A DNA stretch of 56,014 bases from Nitrososphaeria archaeon (GCA_029775915.1 JARVKA010000004.1:1-56014); one strand, 5' to 3'. Shown: positions 42,927 to 52,797, numbered from the stretch's first letter. The notes: generated by a model not told the origin, from the letters alone. Translations and numbers: made by a program.

Positions 42927-43051
42927 CGAGGATTTTTTGCCTTCTTTAGTTAAGAAGAGGTTCAAATTAAACTTTTCTAAAGAGTTACCTTTCCCTGCAC
43001 CCTTTCTTGCATAACATGAGCGTAGGAGCAGGGAATTCATATAAATTAAAA
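42927..43051 (-). promoter_or_regulatory. CRISPR leader
   Basis: The 125 bp between the cas4 stop and the first repeat in transcript sense is where the leader should be. It is AT-rich near the array and contains an 8-bp inverted repeat TTCCCTGC (42991-42998) / GCAGGGAA (43028-43035). A TATA-like AGTTTAATTTG (minus strand, about 42963-42973) could start array transcription. Position and orientation support leader function; no motif proves it. Confidence 0.6.
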
Positions 43052-43639
43052 TTAAGTTTGTTTACAAACCCATCTATACCCACAAGTTTTACATGCAACT
43101 CTCTCTTTATAAGGAGGTAAGTATTCATATTCAATTATCTTCTTTATCTGATTTAAAGTCCATAAAACATGCTTCTTAATATCATCAGTTATCTCCACGA
43201 TAACTACTTTGTCTGACTTGAGATAATGTATAAGAGCCTTCTTAACATTCTTACCCAACACGTCTTCCACAAGCAATGAATATGCTGCTATTTGATATAG
43301 ATGATTTTTAGGCACTCTCCTAAGTGCCTTAGAAGCTTTTCTTTCAACTATCACAACTTCCTCACCTATTTGTATCACATCTACCTTCCCTTGCAAGTTT
43401 AACCTCATCGACTTAAGGCAAAGTTGAGAAATGCCTATTGGTCCCAACCTTTTGCCGAGTAATGTTTTCCTCCGCTTATCTCTCTCTTCTTCATCTTTAT
43501 GTAACTCCTCACCCTCTCTCATAAGTTCAGTAATTCTTTCTCTAACTCCTAGAACCTCTGAAAAGTATACTATTCTTGGGCAAAAGTGGTATTGCTTGAT
43601 TAAAAAGATTGGTATAAGTTGTGCTTCATCTTCACTCAA
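43052..43639 (-). CDS. cas4: Cas4 RecB-like nuclease
   Basis: Cas4 processes pre-spacers and helps select PAM-flanked ends. The 195-residue protein has HFCPRIVYF (first Cys), the nuclease core NLQGKVDVIQ and VIVERKASK (Asp and ExK), and the C-terminal CKTCGYRWVC that completes the iron-sulfur cluster. It is the last gene of the cas operon, overlapping cas2 by 4 nt, and adjoins the leader. Confidence 0.93.
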   Translation of the reverse strand: MSEDEAQLIPIFLIKQYHFCPRIVYFSEVLGVRERITELMREGEELHKDEEERDKRRKTLLGKRLGPIGISQLCLKSMRLNLQGKVDVIQIGEEVVIVERKASKALRRVPKNHLYQIAAYSLLVEDVLGKNVKKALIHYLKSDKVVIVEITDDIKKHVLWTLNQIKKIIEYEYLPPYKERVACKTCGYRWVCKQT

Positions 43640-43914
43640 ATTACGATTACACTCTCATCCTCTTCTTTATACTCTTTTCCTATAACCTCTCTTAAATTCA
43701 AATCAGCATTGCATATTACAAATATCTGTATATTTCCTTTATCATCTTTGAGTACATTTTTTAATGTGAATGTTAACTCTTTCCTCATAGCTTGAGGAAG
43801 ATTACCGAGGAAAGCACTTTTTTGTATACGCGAGAGACCAAAGTTCTTACATACCTCACTAACTCTTAACCTTATCTCATCATCAGATATATCATATATT
43901 ATTAATGTCTTCAT
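43636..43914 (-). CDS. cas2: Cas2 integration subunit
   Basis: This 92-residue ferredoxin-fold protein starts KTLIIYDISDDEIRLRVSEV with the conserved Asp after the first strand, then LSRIQKSAFLGNL and a final strand IQIFVICNADL. It bridges two Cas1 dimers in the integrase. It overlaps cas1 and cas4 by 4 nt each (ATGA-type junctions). Confidence 0.95.
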   Translation of the reverse strand: MKTLIIYDISDDEIRLRVSEVCKNFGLSRIQKSAFLGNLPQAMRKELTFTLKNVLKDDKGNIQIFVICNADLNLREVIGKEYKEEDESVIVI

Positions 43915-44921
43915 CTCTCAACATACCCGGTGTAAGTCGGCTCATACCCGAGCAAGTAGCCCTTTATCCTTTGAGCTTGCAAGAGCATGTGAGCCTCTAT
44001 AGGTGCTGATCTATTCTTAAATGTCACTCTCTCCTTAAGCCTCTCTTCCAATTTTAAGAGTAATAGCTTTCTAATGTCTTTTGTAAGCTCACCATCTTTA
44101 ACAATATCTTTAGGCCTCTCTCTTACCATTCTAAATACTACTCTATCAACGATAGGCTGCCTAAACTCTTCCATAAAGTCCATAGTTAAAGCAGGTCTCC
44201 TTGGAGTGTTAATATGCAAAAACCCTCTGTAAGGGTCTAAGCTTGATAACTCTAAAGCCAGTGTGCAATGAGAAGCGAGTACACCATATCCGTAATTAAG
44301 TAGAAGGTTTAAGGGATCAATAGGATTCTCGAATCTCTTCTTCCTACCTGGGAATTCTATAACTCCCTCAAAACTTTTAGCTACCATAATCCAGTAGATT
44401 TCAGCCACCTCAGCTTCAAGTCTTATCAACTCTCCTCTAACCCTCTCCAACTCACCTTTAACCTCTAAAAGCTTTTCGACATACCTTTTCACTTTATAAG
44501 CTGCTTCATGTAACTCATTCGCTAACTTTGGCTTATTATCCTCTCTATTGTATGCCATCGACTTTAACAAAGAATATTGATTAAGTATCTTCGCTTCAGC
44601 GAATGCCTTCGCTAACTCAAGCCCCCTCCCATCATTCAAGGCTTTTATTTGTTCCTCTACAACTCTCATCCCCTTTCTAATTAAAGGCAAAAGCCTTCCT
44701 AAAGGCTTGCCTCTTCCATTTAAGATTATAAGTTGTACACCATTCTTTAAGAGAAGGCGTAACGCAGCTGCAGATAAGGATGCCCCTTTTGTGCAAATAA
44801 GAACGTGACTAAGTTGTGCTACAGGTATCTCAGCTATTGCTTTCCCATCCTTCTTGACTAGCACTCTCTCTTCCTTTGCTCCTATAAAGCATCCAGGCTC
44901 GTTTATTATAAGTCTCCTCAT
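43911..44921 (-). CDS. cas1: Cas1 integrase
   Basis: This 336-residue integrase inserts new spacers. The N-terminal beta domain (MRRLIINEPGCFIGAKEERV) leads to the helical catalytic domain with metal ligands Glu in EAEVAEIYW (about 170), His in RGFLHINT (about 233) and Asp in ALTMDFMEEFRQPIVDR (about 248). All are intact. It overlaps csa1 and cas2 by 4 nt. Confidence 0.97.
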   Translation of the reverse strand: MRRLIINEPGCFIGAKEERVLVKKDGKAIAEIPVAQLSHVLICTKGASLSAAALRLLLKNGVQLIILNGRGKPLGRLLPLIRKGMRVVEEQIKALNDGRGLELAKAFAEAKILNQYSLLKSMAYNREDNKPKLANELHEAAYKVKRYVEKLLEVKGELERVRGELIRLEAEVAEIYWIMVAKSFEGVIEFPGRKKRFENPIDPLNLLLNYGYGVLASHCTLALELSSLDPYRGFLHINTPRRPALTMDFMEEFRQPIVDRVVFRMVRERPKDIVKDGELTKDIRKLLLLKLEERLKERVTFKNRSAPIEAHMLLQAQRIKGYLLGYEPTYTGYVER

Positions 44922-45859
44922 TTATTACAATATGTGTAGTATGGACAATAATCTGGACATTTAGAAGGCATACCAGGATCGGTTCTTTTTTCTATCAGCA
45001 AAGATGCTTCATCCCTTATCTCTAAAAACTCTGTTCTAAGCTCATCACCAATTAAGAAGAAGTCACTCTTTATATGAGGGGTTGGTGCATTTGGCTCTAT
45101 AGATATATAGAGCGTTATTCCAAAATTAACCTCTATGTTTTTATCTGCCTCTATAGCTAATGCGTAACCAGCGGAATTATACTTATGGAAGGTTCTAACA
45201 TCTCCAGTCTTAAGGTCTATTAAAGCATTGAAAGGTGTATAAACATCTACAGAGAGTTCTCTACTTAAGCCCACTAAACTCCCATCAACCTTCATCTCTG
45301 ATATTGATGGTAAAGTCTCTAACACTAAGGAATCAATATCTATGTGTTGGAATTTAGAGAGAGCGAGGTCGAGGCTAGCAGATATTTGTAGTGCTAAATA
45401 TTTGTAAAATTTGTGTAAAAATGGTATTAATTGCAAGCAATCTTCTTTTAATATGTAAACCTTTGAACTAGCTTCATTTAATGAGTTAGAGACTATTTCA
45501 TCCTCAAGTCCTAAAAGTAGTTCGTAAAGCATCCATCCACCAATCTTTTTATTCTGATATAGCAAGCTCTTAGCAGCGGTTATTGTTGAAGAAAGGATAG
45601 CATGATAAGCTATACCTCTGAACATCTTAAAGCTTGGTGGGGGCAATACCTTAACCACACGCTTTAAGTATATATCCCTCATCGTTGGACAATATCTCGA
45701 GGAGAGTTCACTAACAGATAATAAATATTTTCGCAATGGTTTTACTGGTTCCTTTGTATAACTCCAACCCCTCATTTCATCACTAATCCCATAAGAATCT
45801 ATTTGCTCGCGGAGAAGCTTAAATCTCTTCTCCACTTCTTCTCTCCTTAAAAGTAACAT
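44918..45859 (-). CDS. csa1: Csa1 (Cas4-family, type I-A adaptation protein)
   Basis: Csa1 is the second, larger Cas4-like protein of type I-A systems. Visible are SVSELSSRYCPTMRDIYLKR (first Cys, about residue 56), FRGIAYHAIL, the nuclease core FNALIDLKTGD and the C-terminal CPDYCPYYTYC for the iron-sulfur cluster. The frame opens at 45877, but the internal ATG at 45859 reduces the overlap with cas6 to 41 nt, still large; I take it as the likelier start. It heads the csa1-cas1-cas2-cas4 adaptation block of the operon. Confidence 0.9.
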   Translation of the reverse strand: MLLLRREEVEKRFKLLREQIDSYGISDEMRGWSYTKEPVKPLRKYLLSVSELSSRYCPTMRDIYLKRVVKVLPPPSFKMFRGIAYHAILSSTITAAKSLLYQNKKIGGWMLYELLLGLEDEIVSNSLNEASSKVYILKEDCLQLIPFLHKFYKYLALQISASLDLALSKFQHIDIDSLVLETLPSISEMKVDGSLVGLSRELSVDVYTPFNALIDLKTGDVRTFHKYNSAGYALAIEADKNIEVNFGITLYISIEPNAPTPHIKSDFFLIGDELRTEFLEIRDEASLLIEKRTDPGMPSKCPDYCPYYTYCNK

Positions 45860-46757
45860 CGTTAACCTCACTCTCAACCATCGGTTGGTATTTTATCATT
45901 CCAAAACCTGCACTCCTTCCCCCTCCCACATTTGTTAATTCGCCAAATCTTAGTAAGGTATCCACAACTTTTGCATAGCGTTTATCATAATATTCACTTA
46001 AAATACTGAAGTGAACAGTTCCAGTAAAACCAACAACCCACTTATTCATTGTTTTATGCTCATACACTCTATGTGTGATAATTCCCTTAGGGAAGCCAGA
46101 TATAACTATAGCACCTTCATCAAGCCAATCTAAAAACTTAATTGGATTAACTAATGGTTTATTTATGAAATTACACCAAAGTTTTAGTAAGTTCCTAAAA
46201 AGATGCTCAGGTTGGGGTAAAGGGATGAATTTATATGCTGAATGATTTGCAAGTACGAGTTTACGAAAAGAAGGATCTTTTCTAAGATAAACTCTACATA
46301 CTTTACAAAACTTTGGTGACGATCTGAAGTATGTAGGCGTGATAAATGTAACACTAAATTCTTTTACAGGCTCATACGAATAAAATGTTGATGGATCGAC
46401 TTCTTTAACCTCCACCATTTTAATAAGGAATTCAGAGCCGATTAAAGGCAGTGTAGATAAATCCTTTATTGATTGTATTAATGATAAGAAAAGATCATCA
46501 TTTAAGATAGAGAAGCCGATTCTAGTGATACAAGGTTTGTTAATAGTTGAGTAAATCACATGAAATTTATTATTAACCTTTAACAATGGTGTTGATGAAA
46601 ATGGAGCTATTTTCTTACTTGCATGCAATTCATCAGCAAGCTCTTTATTACTTTTAGTTAAGATATTGTAAAAAAGGCCACGAATAGCGAATCCTGAGTA
46701 TTGTTGAAACTTTATAGGCTTATCTATTAATAAATCTATAAAGAGTATGTGGATCAT
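45819..46757 (-). CDS. cas6: Cas6 crRNA-processing endoribonuclease
   Basis: Cas6 cuts the pre-crRNA within repeats, leaving the GTTGAAAG-type handle. The 312-residue protein has the two ferredoxin-like domains and the C-terminal Gly-rich loop RFGELTNVGGGRSAGFGMI. Catalytic His is not fixed in this family; H-containing N-terminal segments include FHVIYST. A short Cys cluster (FCKVC) lies mid-protein. It overlaps cas8a by 4 nt and csa1 substantially. Confidence 0.9.
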   Translation of the reverse strand: MIHILFIDLLIDKPIKFQQYSGFAIRGLFYNILTKSNKELADELHASKKIAPFSSTPLLKVNNKFHVIYSTINKPCITRIGFSILNDDLFLSLIQSIKDLSTLPLIGSEFLIKMVEVKEVDPSTFYSYEPVKEFSVTFITPTYFRSSPKFCKVCRVYLRKDPSFRKLVLANHSAYKFIPLPQPEHLFRNLLKLWCNFINKPLVNPIKFLDWLDEGAIVISGFPKGIITHRVYEHKTMNKWVVGFTGTVHFSILSEYYDKRYAKVVDTLLRFGELTNVGGGRSAGFGMIKYQPMVESEVNDVTFKERRSGEEI

Positions 46758-47863
46758 AATCTTTTAGAGAGTATATAAGTTGCGTATGAGAATACTTCAT
46801 CTCTTGGTAAGTAGAGTTTTTTATCTTCAGGCAACTCCTTATTGAGTTTATTAACATTATGTATAGCTAAGTTTAAACTTTCAGGATCTTTATAATTAAT
46901 CGCTCTGCTAATATGCAATATTATATCAATAATTCTTGATCGAAAGTTATCATTAAAAGCTAAGAAACTTACTTCACATAAGAAGCGCTTAAATTCATAA
47001 GTAAATTCACATAATTCATTAAAGAAATTAATGATTGGAGACGTTCTGATTATCTTAAACTCTCTAACAGCTTCCCCTCCACCTTCTTCACGTTGAAGAA
47101 CCCAATAGATAAAGTCTGGTGGGTTTAATAATAAGAATGATGAAAGGTCTAATATTGAAAGAGTTAAGAGTGGTATGGTTTGGCTTGGGAAGTATATAAA
47201 CAAACGTGAGAGTCGACGCCCTTCCTCACCATATATTTGTGAAGCTATGCGTCTCACTATAAATAAATCTTCTTCACAAATATCAACCCCGCTACGAGGC
47301 GATACAAGTAAGTGTATTCTCGTATTCTCGACTCTTTCAAAGATACAGTAATATGCGAATCCTATATAGTAAAGAATGACAAGTAAATCTGATGCACGCA
47401 TAGAGTGACCAGTGCTAAAGGCATTCCATCTCCTTAACCCTTTGCCATATATAGGCGCTATGGACATTGGTAATAGAGATAATGATTTATCTCCAGTCTT
47501 TCTTAACGTTATTTGTTGTTCAATCCATTCTAATATTCCCTCTTTATAACTTAATTTTTCACATACCTTCTCCATTAAATTCTTAAGATCAGTACTTGCA
47601 GGGACGTTCTTTGTCCCACCTTTATTAATTGGTATTTTACCAAGCCTACTTTCAATATCAGCACTCTCAACAATATCTTTAAGAACATTTGCGATGTAAT
47701 TAATACGTTCCTCTCTAATGTAAAAATCTGCTAATGGTCTCCCTCCAATTCTTGCTTTAAGCTTTAAAAGTGGATCAGCTCTGTAAAGAAACTCGAAAAG
47801 ACCATTTAAGATAATTGTATCTATAAATAAACTACCAGTACTCTCTATAGTTATTTTTCCCAT
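46754..47863 (-). CDS. cas8a2: Cas8a large subunit (Csa4/Cas8a2-like)
   Basis: This 369-residue protein sits between cas3'' and cas6, exactly where crenarchaeal type I-A operons carry csa4 (cas8a2), and its length fits. Sequence landmarks are weak, as usual for large subunits: GLRRWNAFSTGHSMRASDLL and ICEEDLFIVRRIASQIYGEE. The large subunit recognises the PAM in the Cascade complex. Assignment is by position and size more than by motif. Overlaps with both neighbours are 1-4 nt. Confidence 0.7.
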   Translation of the reverse strand: MGKITIESTGSLFIDTIILNGLFEFLYRADPLLKLKARIGGRPLADFYIREERINYIANVLKDIVESADIESRLGKIPINKGGTKNVPASTDLKNLMEKVCEKLSYKEGILEWIEQQITLRKTGDKSLSLLPMSIAPIYGKGLRRWNAFSTGHSMRASDLLVILYYIGFAYYCIFERVENTRIHLLVSPRSGVDICEEDLFIVRRIASQIYGEEGRRLSRLFIYFPSQTIPLLTLSILDLSSFLLLNPPDFIYWVLQREEGGGEAVREFKIIRTSPIINFFNELCEFTYEFKRFLCEVSFLAFNDNFRSRIIDIILHISRAINYKDPESLNLAIHNVNKLNKELPEDKKLYLPRDEVFSYATYILSKRL

Positions 47864-48612
47864 TATAAAGCCCTCCTTTTTGCTGCTTCATCATCAACAA
47901 GTGTTAGTGGTAGTAAAAAAGATGCAACGAGTAGCCTCAAGCTGGGTGCAATTGGTGAACCATCAATATAGTGAATAATAAGAGCGATATTTTTAATAAG
48001 TTCATTTTTATCAATAAACTTAAGTTCGATTTTTGTACCAATTTGTTCATTTAACCATTTAACGATTTTGTATGAGTCTTCAACCCATTTTATCTCTTCA
48101 TCCTCAAAGTTCTTAAAGCATGCTAACAAAAGTTCCATGGTGGGTGCTCTGAGCATTTGCGCAATTCGAGAGCTCATAGTTAAAAGTTGTGCTTCATGAT
48201 GTAAATAAACCGTAGCTGTAGCTAAATAAGCGATCTGTTTTACTTCAAGCTCGTGTATTAAAGAGTTAAGTATTATGTATGCACTTACATGTTCATGCCT
48301 AAAACCTTTTAATGACCTTATATCATAACAATAATCTTGGTAAATCCTCGTTAACTTACCTAAATCGTGATGTGCTATTATATATTTAAAAGCTGTTTCA
48401 GTACATCGAAGGATTGTGTCATAATCTACTTCAAGAATGGATGCTATACGTTTAGCGATTGTGAATAAAGTTCTTTTTTTGTACAATTTCTCCCATATAT
48501 CTAAGCAAATGCATATATGATCAATATAAAGCTCTTTTAATCCACCCTCTTTTTTCGCTTTATATGAAAATATTTTATACTCACGTAAAGTATTCGGTAT
48601 GGTAAGTGTCAT
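47863..48612 (-). CDS. cas3hd: Cas3'' HD nuclease
   Basis: This 249-residue HD-family nuclease has the HD signature IAHHDLGKLTRIYQ (about residues 83-96) and further metal-ligand His residues in FRHEHVSAYI and YLHHEAQLL. In type I-A the HD nuclease is separate from the helicase and both act with Cascade in target degradation. It lies 1 nt after the cas3' stop. Confidence 0.92.
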   Translation of the reverse strand: MTLTIPNTLREYKIFSYKAKKEGGLKELYIDHICICLDIWEKLYKKRTLFTIAKRIASILEVDYDTILRCTETAFKYIIAHHDLGKLTRIYQDYCYDIRSLKGFRHEHVSAYIILNSLIHELEVKQIAYLATATVYLHHEAQLLTMSSRIAQMLRAPTMELLLACFKNFEDEEIKWVEDSYKIVKWLNEQIGTKIELKFIDKNELIKNIALIIHYIDGSPIAPSLRLLVASFLLPLTLVDDEAAKRRAL

Positions 48613-48613
48613 T

Positions 48614-50530
48614 TTAATGACTCAACCTCCAAAGCCCTATCTCATCATCATAATAATCAGGATTAACGAGATAAATTCCTTCTCTCAATCGTTGCGTTGA
48701 TCTTTGTATCTTGTAAACTTTTACTCTCTTTCCCTCATACACATAAAAAGGCATTAACTCATAAACATACCCACCATTGATTTTTAAACAATCAGGTATT
48801 TTAGACGCATCCTTAAGGTTTAAAGGGAAGGATGAGTTAATAACTTCATCCTCCTTTAAAACTGTAAGATACTCCTCTTTATCTTCTTCATCTTTTTTAT
48901 TAAACTTACTTAAAAGGTCTTTAAGAGAGATTGTTATCTCTTCTAATACACTATACTCAGTCACAACATTCTTTCCCTTTATTTTATGCTCTACATGAGC
49001 ATTCATACATTTGAGGTTATCTTTTAATGCAACAAGCGTTAATTGAAGACCAGGTCTAGTTCTTAAGTTATCGATCATTTGCCAATCGATTGTAAATGTT
49101 AATAATCCTGTACCCTCTAAATAAGTTACATATTGTTTAACTTCATTATCGAGTTGTGTAAAAATAAGATCTGTATATGCATCATTAAGTAAATTTTGCA
49201 TCGCTTTGTATTCAAAAAGGTAAGGAGCTAAGTTACTCTCATATTCTTTAATAGCCTCTCTACTTCTTTTAATAAATTCAAGAGGGTATGGTAGTGGATC
49301 CTTTACATCCACTATCACTACCTTCCCTTTCTCACCCTTAAACCTTGCACATCTTCCACTACGCTGTATGAGACTATCAACTGGTGAAAGCTCAGTTATA
49401 AGTAAGTCTGATGATATATCAAGTCCTGCTTCAATTACTTGAGTTGCAAAAACCGCTATTCTATTTACTTTTATTGAGTTAGGTAATGATTCACCGCATT
49501 CTTCACATAAGACCTTAATGCTCGAATTTTTATCATCTTTTATGTATGATAATGGCTTTATATTGTTACATTCATCACATTTAGCCTCTCTCATCATTAA
49601 CTTTAACACTCTTTCTCTCCTTTCTCTTTCATCCCTTCTTATCCTTGAGTGAATAAGAATTTTATATACACCTTCTTCATTAAAATTTTTGTATAACTCT
49701 GTAGCTCTCTCTACAGTATTACACACAACTAAAAGCCTTTTCCACCAGCCACCTTCCTGTTTAAATATCTCATTTATATCCTTATCTTCCTTAAATGTAG
49801 CTTCTTCAATTATTCCTCTATATGTTGATGGGTCCTCATTAAACTCCTCATCTTTCTCAATTACATATTCAATATCTCTTTCAGGAATGCCATTTAACAC
49901 ATACTCTTCAACACATTTAGGGATGGTAGCACTCATGAATACGATTGGTACTCCTACTTTGTAAAGGCTTCGAATAATCGCTCTTAAAAGGCTAAAAGCA
50001 TGTAAATTTTCATCATGAAGCATATGAGCTTCATCAAGAACCAAAAGCGAGGTAGCGATAAAGCCTGCAGGTCTTTCAAGATGAGAACCCCCTATAGTCC
50101 TTCTGGCATATGATAGAGTGAATGTATCAAAAGTAGTGATCGCCACATCTGCAAAGAGCTCATCAGAACTTTCTATACCTCCATGAAAAGCTTTAATGTT
50201 CACGTTAAATTGTTTGTTTATCCCTTTCTTTAACTTCTCCAAATAACGATCTTCTATTTTATCCCTCACACTATTACAAAGAACTCTAGTTGGAAGGACA
50301 TAACAGAGCCAACTAAAGCTTAACCATTTATCGTTAATTAACTGATATAGGAAGGGGCTTAAACCGATTAACGTCTTCCCATAACCAGTCGGTAACTTCA
50401 CAAGGCATATTTTAGGCTTTAAAACTTCCTTATCTATTGTAGTAATAAGCTTTTCGATAGCTTTTCTTTGGAAATATCTTAATTCACCCTCAAGAGAAAA
50501 AATCTGATTTAAAAAGCTCAAGATAACCAA
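48614..50530 (-). CDS. cas3: Cas3' helicase with zinc-ribbon insertion
   Basis: This 638-residue superfamily-2 helicase has Walker A LPTGYGKTLIG (about 46-56), DEAH in LLVLDEAHML (about 166), motif III MSATIP (about 198) and motif VI QRSGRCARFKG (about 385). It lacks an HD domain, which is encoded by the next gene. In the second RecA domain two CxxC pairs (CDECNN... and ...CEECG, about 318-350) form a likely zinc ribbon. It unwinds target DNA in interference. It overlaps cas5 by 13 nt. Confidence 0.95.
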   Translation of the reverse strand: MVILSFLNQIFSLEGELRYFQRKAIEKLITTIDKEVLKPKICLVKLPTGYGKTLIGLSPFLYQLINDKWLSFSWLCYVLPTRVLCNSVRDKIEDRYLEKLKKGINKQFNVNIKAFHGGIESSDELFADVAITTFDTFTLSYARRTIGGSHLERPAGFIATSLLVLDEAHMLHDENLHAFSLLRAIIRSLYKVGVPIVFMSATIPKCVEEYVLNGIPERDIEYVIEKDEEFNEDPSTYRGIIEEATFKEDKDINEIFKQEGGWWKRLLVVCNTVERATELYKNFNEEGVYKILIHSRIRRDERERRERVLKLMMREAKCDECNNIKPLSYIKDDKNSSIKVLCEECGESLPNSIKVNRIAVFATQVIEAGLDISSDLLITELSPVDSLIQRSGRCARFKGEKGKVVIVDVKDPLPYPLEFIKRSREAIKEYESNLAPYLFEYKAMQNLLNDAYTDLIFTQLDNEVKQYVTYLEGTGLLTFTIDWQMIDNLRTRPGLQLTLVALKDNLKCMNAHVEHKIKGKNVVTEYSVLEEITISLKDLLSKFNKKDEEDKEEYLTVLKEDEVINSSFPLNLKDASKIPDCLKINGGYVYELMPFYVYEGKRVKVYKIQRSTQRLREGIYLVNPDYYDDEIGLWRLSH

Positions 50531-51396
50531 CCTATTTGAATCGGTATAGCTGTACCATCTTCAATCTTCACAAATACATAACCATCCTTTAACCTCACAT
50601 TAACAGCTACTGGTTCATACCATGTATGTGTAAGGCTTTTGCTCCCAAACCTTTCTAACCTTTGTAAAGGAAGGAGAAAACGCCTATACTCTTCTCTTGA
50701 GCTTTTAAAATTCTTAATGTTATGCATTTTATTATCCTCAAGAAGTAAGAGATTAACATGCATGCTCTCTATTATGCCCTTTTCAAAATTCTTAACCCAG
50801 TTGAGCGGTATATACACATTAATACTACCATTATTACCAAGACGCTCAATAATAAGTTGCTTTCTTGGATTCTCTCTTATTGATGAAAAGAATTCAGTCC
50901 CTCCGAGTCTTTGTATTATAGATAAAAACTTTATAATATCTTCATCATTCACCTTGATAGAACTATTTAAATTATCTTTAACATATTTATTCAACTCTTT
51001 AAAATTTATAACATAATATATTGCGAGTTCTCCAGTAGTGATATATTCACATTCTACTGCATCTTTTAATGAAGCTACACGATTTTTCCACATAGCTTCC
51101 AACATTATAACCCTCCAGATATGAGAACTTTTACATAAAGGGTCATGAGGTCTTACAAATGCGTAAGATGATAATTCAACAGCCCAACTTGCTATATCAC
51201 CAACTCTTAAACCATTAATAACTTCTTCTGAACTCATTCCATTAAATTCACAAAGCCCTCTAGCTATTATGGATAAACAAGTGCGTGGAGATGGTAATAA
51301 CGATGATGTGAATACCTCAGCCGCTTCTATGTATCTTGTGGAAAATATGGGTAGCCTAACTTTGATAGAATAGATGCTTATCAATTTATTAATCAT
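50518..51396 (-). CDS. cas5a: Cas5 (type I-A)
   Basis: This 292-residue RAMP caps the 5' handle of the crRNA in Cascade. The N-terminal region SIKVRLPIFSTRYIEAAEVF and the following LLPSPRTCLSIIARGL, the conserved loop of Cas5a proteins, identify it. A C-terminal extension with LERFGSKSLTHTWYEPVAVN follows. It lies 7 nt after cas7. A role as structural subunit rather than nuclease is expected, because Cas6 is present. Confidence 0.85.
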   Translation of the reverse strand: MINKLISIYSIKVRLPIFSTRYIEAAEVFTSSLLPSPRTCLSIIARGLCEFNGMSSEEVINGLRVGDIASWAVELSSYAFVRPHDPLCKSSHIWRVIMLEAMWKNRVASLKDAVECEYITTGELAIYYVINFKELNKYVKDNLNSSIKVNDEDIIKFLSIIQRLGGTEFFSSIRENPRKQLIIERLGNNGSINVYIPLNWVKNFEKGIIESMHVNLLLLEDNKMHNIKNFKSSREEYRRFLLPLQRLERFGSKSLTHTWYEPVAVNVRLKDGYVFVKIEDGTAIPIQIGWLS

Positions 51397-51403
51397 TCAA
51401 ACC

Positions 51404-52456
51404 TTACTCAAGATTGAAGAACTTAAGAGCTTTAATGAATACATCGAAAGGTTCATTCACAAGCTCAACGATTTCATCTAACTTGTCCTGAAAACCATAG
51501 GAGAAGATTTTCACTTTAGCCTTTGTTAAATTTGCAAATCCCTTATAAATATTTACCAAATCTGGATAATAATCATCATATATTGGACTTGTTGGTGCAG
51601 GTATGCTAACAGGCGTATCCATCACAACCACACATATAAGTTCCATAATTTTAACAGAAGGTAAAGCTCTAGCAAGAGAAGCTCCAGCTAAACCGCTCAC
51701 CAATGGTACATAACCTAATATTATAGCTTTACGCCTTAATACACGCTCTTCCTCTTCTAAAACCACATTTTTTGAAGTGAATGAGTAACCAACTTTTCCA
51801 AGATCAGCTATTGATGAAAAAGCAAAGACCCCACTACCATAAGCACGAGGATAAGGCATTTGCATTTGTTTTAACTCAGTAGATATCTTTTCAGGTATAT
51901 TACGAATATTTCTCGTGTGTTGTAAAACTGTAAACGGCGTAGGTGTTCCAAAATCCTCAAGTTCATTAATGTAAGTTGGAAGCATCCAAGAGAACTTTAT
52001 TAGCGATTCTCGCCTCAATGGAGGGTTTGGTCTTAAAAAGCCATGAACATCCTCACCAGCACAATTCTTTATTATCTCATCCTCACCTTTATTCCAGATT
52101 ATCTTAGTATAATCTTCAAGTAATTTATCATTCTCTTTTATTCCCAACCAGTTTGCAAGATCTTCCTTTTTAATCTCTTTAGATGGGACTCTTATAGCCT
52201 CTCTACGTGAGCAAATTAAACATAACTTTCCATTATTATTCTGTAAGAATTCAACCATGTTAGCAAAGTGGTAGTGTTTAAGCATAACACCGCTAATTGC
52301 AACAGCTTCCTCAACGAGCTTATAAGCACCCTTTCCCTCTTTATCTTTAACTTTATATAACACAGGAACTCTTCTAATTTCCTCAGCTCTTTCATTATTA
52401 AGATTATGCATATTAAGTTGAATTTTAGCCGTTAACGCTATCTGCATATCCTTCAC
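51404..52456 (-). CDS. cas7: Cas7 backbone subunit (Csa2/DevR family)
   Basis: This 350-residue RAMP forms the filament along the crRNA. Landmarks are LTAKIQLNMHNLNNERAEE with the RRVPVLYK following, AISGVMLKHYH, the Cys pair LCLICSRREA and PYPRAYGSGVFAFSSIADL. Length and pattern match the archaeal Csa2 proteins. Its start overlaps the csa5 stop by 4 nt. Confidence 0.93.
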   Translation of the reverse strand: MKDMQIALTAKIQLNMHNLNNERAEEIRRVPVLYKVKDKEGKGAYKLVEEAVAISGVMLKHYHFANMVEFLQNNNGKLCLICSRREAIRVPSKEIKKEDLANWLGIKENDKLLEDYTKIIWNKGEDEIIKNCAGEDVHGFLRPNPPLRRESLIKFSWMLPTYINELEDFGTPTPFTVLQHTRNIRNIPEKISTELKQMQMPYPRAYGSGVFAFSSIADLGKVGYSFTSKNVVLEEEERVLRRKAIILGYVPLVSGLAGASLARALPSVKIMELICVVVMDTPVSIPAPTSPIYDDYYPDLVNIYKGFANLTKAKVKIFSYGFQDKLDEIVELVNEPFDVFIKALKFFNLE

Positions 52457-52797
52457 CCCTCTTCACGACATTTCGAGCAAAATCCCCCAGCTCTAGCTAA
52501 CAATACTTGAAGATACTCTTTACCATATTTTTCGTAAAAGCTTTGAGCTTCCTTTATATCCTCATCGGTTGGAAAATTTTTTGTCACTTCCTTTGCATAA
52601 CTACTTAACTCAGGATCATTTTTAAGACGTGAAAATTCCTTCGTAATAAGGGCTATTGTTTCCGAGAATGTCATTAAGTCTTTAACACCTATCCTTAACT
52701 TATGAAATATCTGAGTCCATCTTGCATGATATATGATGAAATGAAGAAGTCTTCCTAGCCTTAATGTACTCTCTTTTTCTAAATACTCTATTACCAT
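52453..52797 (-). CDS. csa5: Csa5 small subunit (Cas11a)
   Basis: This 114-residue, mostly helical protein is the first gene of the operon, the position of csa5 in type I-A. Segments are RLGRLLHFIIYHARWTQIFH, FSETIALITKEFSRLKNDPE and a C-terminal FCSKC pair. It would line the Cascade belly with Cas7. Identification rests on position, size and helical pattern. The ATG at 52797 is preceded by GGTGG and by a TATA box at 52823-52841. Confidence 0.78.
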   Translation of the reverse strand: MVIEYLEKESTLRLGRLLHFIIYHARWTQIFHKLRIGVKDLMTFSETIALITKEFSRLKNDPELSSYAKEVTKNFPTDEDIKEAQSFYEKYGKEYLQVLLARAGGFCSKCREEG

